This document shows positions 61,281 through 64,000 of a DNA stretch of 64,000 bases, in pieces. Location of the stretch: assembly GCF_014205675.1 (NCBI RefSeq), contig NZ_JACIIX010000007.1:1-64000 (forward strand). Reading direction: 5' to 3'. The position numbers and the translations under genes were made by a program. The notes under the pieces are model-generated. The model ran no database searches. It was given only the letters and a program-made list of their open reading frames with translations, and was not told the DNA's origin. Position 1 is the stretch's first letter. Each line of letters opens with the position of its first letter. Source of the DNA: Novispirillum itersonii (GTDB lineage Bacteria; Pseudomonadota; Alphaproteobacteria; Rhodospirillales; Rhodospirillaceae).

Positions 61281-61302
61281 ATGTTATGTTATAACAGTCG
61301 CG
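61281..61302. promoter_or_regulatory. Zur-type box between znuA and zur
   Basis: A perfect 10-bp palindrome TGTTATAACA (61287-61296) within ATGTTATGTTATAACAGTCG resembles the alphaproteobacterial Zur motif built on ATGTTATAACAT. It is 91-112 bases before the znuA ATG and 71-92 before the zur ATG. Confidence 0.7.
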
Positions 61303-61372
61303 ATGGCAAGCCCGGCAGACCTGACCGGGAGGCCACCGGCTGTTGCCTGACCCTTGCCGCCGGGATTCCTCG

Positions 61373-61882
61373 ATGCCGCCTGTACCGCCGTCTGCCGATG
61401 AAGAAGGGCTGTTTCCGCCCCCGCATCATGATCATGACCATTGCCGCCACGATGCCCTGCGCCGGGCGGAGGATGTCTGTGCCCGGCAGGGGGCGCGGCT
61501 GACGCAGGCCCGGCGCGAGGTGCTGGATCTGCTGTGGGCCGATCACCGCCCGGTCAGCGCCTATGATCTGCTGCACCGGCTGAATGCCGATGGCCGCAAG
61601 GCGGCACCGCCGGTGGTATACCGGGCGCTGGATTTCCTGATCGAGCATGGTCTGGCCCACCGGCTGAACAGTCTGAACGCCTTTATCGGCTGCGCCCATA
61701 TCGGCGGCGAGCATGGGGCCCAGTTCTTCATCTGCCGGGAATGCGGGCAGGTGGCGGAAACACGGTCGCCGGACATTGACAGCGCGATCCGGGCTGCCGG
61801 GGCGGAGCTGGGGTTCCGGGTGCAGGCCCCGGTGGTCGAGGTCGAGGGGATCTGCCCCGCCTGTTCCGGGGGCGCACCATGA
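61373..61882 (+). CDS. zur: Zinc-responsive Fur-family repressor Zur
   Basis: The 169-residue Fur-family regulator has a histidine-rich N-terminus (HHDHDHCRHD), a winged helix (RLTQARREVLDLLWADHRPVSA), and two CxxC zinc motifs, CREC and CPAC, for the structural site. HIGGEHGAQFFI carries the regulatory ligands. It is co-transcribed with znuC, whose ATG overlaps its stop. ATG 61373 is preferred; a TTG at 61343 is possible. Confidence 0.92.
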   Translation: MPPVPPSADEEGLFPPPHHDHDHCRHDALRRAEDVCARQGARLTQARREVLDLLWADHRPVSAYDLLHRLNADGRKAAPPVVYRALDFLIEHGLAHRLNSLNAFIGCAHIGGEHGAQFFICRECGQVAETRSPDIDSAIRAAGAELGFRVQAPVVEVEGICPACSGGAP

Positions 61883-62766
61883 CGGCGCTGCTGCGGGCGG
61901 ACGGGGTCTCGGTCCGCCATGGCGGGCGGCTGATTCTGGATGCGGTCGATCTGGAGGTCCGGCAGGGCGAGATCGTGACCATTGTCGGACCGAACGGGGC
62001 CGGAAAGACCACGCTGGTGCGCATTCTGGTCGGTCTGGACCGCCCGGACGCCGGGCAGGTCCGCCGGACGGACGGCCTGAGCATCGGGTATGTGCCGCAG
62101 CGCTTCCATACGGAATCCCTGCTGCCGCTGACGGTGCGTCGGCTGATGACGCTGGGGCAGCGGGCCGGGGATGCGGCGGTGCAGGCGGCGCTGGGGGAAA
62201 CCGGGGCGGCCCACCTGACCGAGGCGGCGGTCCAGACCCTGTCCGGCGGCGAGATGCAGCGGGTTCTGCTGGCGCGGGCCCTGCTGCGGCAGCCGGATAT
62301 CCTGATTCTGGATGAACCGGCGCAGGGCGTGGATTTCCGGGGTCAGCTGGATCTGTATGACCTGATTGCCGGGCTGCGCCGCCGCCACGGCATGGGGGTG
62401 CTGATGATTTCCCACGACCTGCATGTGGTGATGGCGGCCACCGACCGGGTGATCTGCCTGCATCACCACGTCTGCTGTGTCGGCCACCCGGAGGCGGTGG
62501 CGCAGGATCCGGCCTATCAGCGCCTGTTCGGGCGCGAGGCCGCCGGGCATGTGGCGCTGTACAGCCACGACCACCATCATGTGCACGGTCCGGACGGGAC
62601 GGTACAGCCGGGACTGGTGTCCTGCGGGCATGACCATTCCGGCCATGCGCCGGGGCAGGACGATCCCTGTTCCCTGCCATCGCACGATGCCCATTTTCCG
62701 CCCCCACCCCTGTCCCCGCCCTCCGGGGCCGGTTCCCGCTGTGCCGGAGGACATTCTCATGACTGA
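61879..62766 (+). CDS. znuC: Zinc ABC transporter ATP-binding protein ZnuC with His-rich tail
   Basis: The 295-residue ATPase has Walker A GPNGAGKTT at about 37-45, signature LSGGEMQRVLLARA and Walker B ILILDEPAQGVD, as in ZnuC. The last 70 residues are His-rich (HDHHHVHGPDG, CGHDHSGHAPG, GGHSHD) and could hold zinc on the cytoplasmic side. Its ATG overlaps zur and its stop overlaps the znuB start. Confidence 0.93.
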   Translation: MTALLRADGVSVRHGGRLILDAVDLEVRQGEIVTIVGPNGAGKTTLVRILVGLDRPDAGQVRRTDGLSIGYVPQRFHTESLLPLTVRRLMTLGQRAGDAAVQAALGETGAAHLTEAAVQTLSGGEMQRVLLARALLRQPDILILDEPAQGVDFRGQLDLYDLIAGLRRRHGMGVLMISHDLHVVMAATDRVICLHHHVCCVGHPEAVAQDPAYQRLFGREAAGHVALYSHDHHHVHGPDGTVQPGLVSCGHDHSGHAPGQDDPCSLPSHDAHFPPPPLSPPSGAGSRCAGGHSHD

Positions 62767-63571
62767 CATGGCCGGGCTGCTGGATGATTTTGTGGTCCGC
62801 GCCGGTCTGGCCGGTCTGGCGGTGGCCGTCGCGGCCGGGCCGCTCGGCTGTTTCGTGATCTGGCGGCGGATGGCCTACTTTGGTGATGCGCTGTCCCATT
62901 CCGCCCTGCTGGGCATTGCGCTGGGCACGGTGCTGCGGGTGCCGGTGCAGGCGACCATTGTCGCCACCGGGCTGATCATGGCGGCGTTCCTGACCGCCTT
63001 TGCCCGGCAGAAGCGGCTGGGCAGCGATGCCCTGCTGGGGATTTTTTCCCACGCCGCCCTGTCGTTCGGGCTGATCGCGCTGGCCTTCCTCGGGGCGGTG
63101 CGGATTGATCTGCATGGCCTGCTGTTCGGCGATATTCTGGCGGTTGACCGCATCGACCTGTTACAGGTCTGGCTCGGCTGCGCCGCCGTGCTGGGGGTGC
63201 TGGCGGCGGTCTGGCGGCCGTTGCTGGCGGCGACGGTGCACCGCGATCTGGCGCAGGCGGAAGGGCTGCCGGTGGCCCGGGCCGAGCTGGCCTTCATGCT
63301 GCTGATGGCGCTGACCATCGCAGTGGCGGTTAAGATTGTCGGGGTGATGCTGATCACCGCCCTGCTGATCATTCCGGCGGCGGCGGCGCGTGGCCTGTCG
63401 CGGACGCCGGAGCAGATGGCGGTGCTGGCCGCCGGGATCGGGGTAACCGCCGTCAGCGGTGGTCTCGGGGCCTCCCTGACGTGGGATTTGCCTGCCGGTC
63501 CGGCGATTGTTGCGACTGCGGCATTGATTTTTTCTGCGACAATGGTCATACGAAAAACAGGGAAGGCATAG
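62759..63571 (+). CDS. znuB: Zinc ABC transporter permease ZnuB
   Basis: The 270-residue permease of the ZnuB/MntB family has about eight helices, GCFVIWRRMAYFGDALSHSALLG near the start, and VKIVGVMLITALLIIPAAAARGLS in the last third, the family hallmark. It forms the inner-membrane zinc channel. ATG 62759 overlaps znuC by eight bases. Downstream to 63782 there is only an upstream region for the next gene. Confidence 0.94.
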   Translation: MTDMAGLLDDFVVRAGLAGLAVAVAAGPLGCFVIWRRMAYFGDALSHSALLGIALGTVLRVPVQATIVATGLIMAAFLTAFARQKRLGSDALLGIFSHAALSFGLIALAFLGAVRIDLHGLLFGDILAVDRIDLLQVWLGCAAVLGVLAAVWRPLLAATVHRDLAQAEGLPVARAELAFMLLMALTIAVAVKIVGVMLITALLIIPAAAARGLSRTPEQMAVLAAGIGVTAVSGGLGASLTWDLPAGPAIVATAALIFSATMVIRKTGKA

Positions 63572-63782
63572 GAGCGGGAAACCCCCGCGTCCTTGTCATA
63601 ATCCATGGCATAATTGCGGCTTGTTACGGGCATCCCCTTTCAGTACACTCCCCTCCACCGTGCGGGGGGATTTGTCCCGCCAAGTCCTTGCCGAATCAAT
63701 TTAACCCGTCGTTTCCCGGCGCTCCGTCCGCCGCCCGGGGAGGTACGCCGGGACTAAAGGCGGCAAAACAAAAGGGAATTCG

Positions 63783-64000
63783 ATGTCGCTGTCGAAGTCG
63801 CGTGTTCTGGTTCTCGGCGTGACCATGGCGCTGGCCGGGTGTTCTTTCGCCAACGATGCTCTGTTCCCGTCCCTCGGCGGCGAGCCCGGCATCCAGTCGA
63901 GCTCCCTCGATCAGCCGCCCAGCCTTGGCAGCAGCAGCTTTGTGCCGCAGTCTGTCACCCCGGGTCAGCCGACCGGAACCTTTGTCGGCCAGAAGGTGCA
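63783..64000 (+). CDS. Lipoprotein, N-terminal part (cut by window edge)
   Basis: The frame starts at ATG 63783 with AAGGGA seven bases upstream and is open to the right edge (about 72 codons). A signal segment VLVLGVTMALAGC with lipobox LAGC predicts lipidation at Cys 19. The visible mature part is Ser/Gly/Pro-rich, then TGTFVGQKV at the edge. I do not recognise the family from this part. It is monocistronic as far as can be seen. Confidence 0.8.
   Translation, partial: MSLSKSRVLVLGVTMALAGCSFANDALFPSLGGEPGIQSSSLDQPPSLGSSSFVPQSVTPGQPTGTFVGQKV

Overview
The window is high-GC DNA that reads as an alphaproteobacterial genome segment, most likely from a Rhodospirillales-type organism. This is inferred from gene content: a complete napEFDABC periplasmic nitrate reductase operon, aerobic cobaltochelatase cobS/cobT next to a J-domain protein and bolA, glnE, a Zur/ZnuABC block and a double cold-shock-domain protein. 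No rRNA is present and no species can be fixed from the sequence alone.

Region 1 (1-7.97 kb) is part of a conjugation module on the minus strand: traK-, traL- and traM-like genes, then virB2, virB3, virB4, virB5, virB6, a VirB7-like lipoprotein and the first part of virB8, cut by the window edge. One secreted-looking gene of unknown function lies on the opposite strand between virB5 and virB6, and its start nests in the virB6 start. No relaxase, coupling protein or integrase is visible. The module ends abruptly beside ordinary metabolic genes.

Region 2 (7.97-14 kb) is a redox and electrophile-reduction island: an AzoR-type reductase divergent from a LysR regulator, then a TetR regulator divergent from an SDR, an Old Yellow Enzyme and an MDR-type quinone oxidoreductase, ending in a decayed SDR. 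Region 3 (14-20.5 kb) is an iron or heme uptake operon (TonB receptor, binding protein, permease, ATPase, DUF2218 protein) divergent from an AraC regulator, with a Fur-like box between them. Region 4 (20.5-26.5 kb) is napEFDABC followed by moeA, so the enzyme and a molybdenum cofactor step are co-oriented behind an FNR-type site.

Region 5 (26.7-34.2 kb) is housekeeping: a TM2 protein, a Bcp peroxiredoxin, glnE and a large AsmA/YhdP-like envelope protein. Region 6 (34.2-39.9 kb) is an oligopeptide ABC operon oppABCDF. Region 7 (40-47.6 kb) holds cobT, cobS, a J-domain protein, bolA, a membrane-anchored bactofilin-like protein with a cysteine-patterned tail, an OmpA-type lipoprotein, and a roughly 0.7 kb stretch without a convincing gene. 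Region 8 (47.6-56.4 kb) has a double cold-shock protein, a second moeA, a cyclic-nucleotide-binding/helical-repeat protein, a small unknown protein, an EAL-CBS-GGDEF signalling protein, elbB and an M32 carboxypeptidase.

Region 9 (56.4-60.1 kb) is a GntR-controlled kinase plus class III aminotransferase pair, followed by two identical tRNA-Arg(ACG) genes in tandem duplication. Region 10 (60.2-63.6 kb) is zinc uptake: znuA divergent from zur-znuC-znuB around a Zur-type box, with histidine-rich segments in three of the four proteins. The window ends inside a lipoprotein gene. I see no CRISPR array, insertion sequence or prophage.
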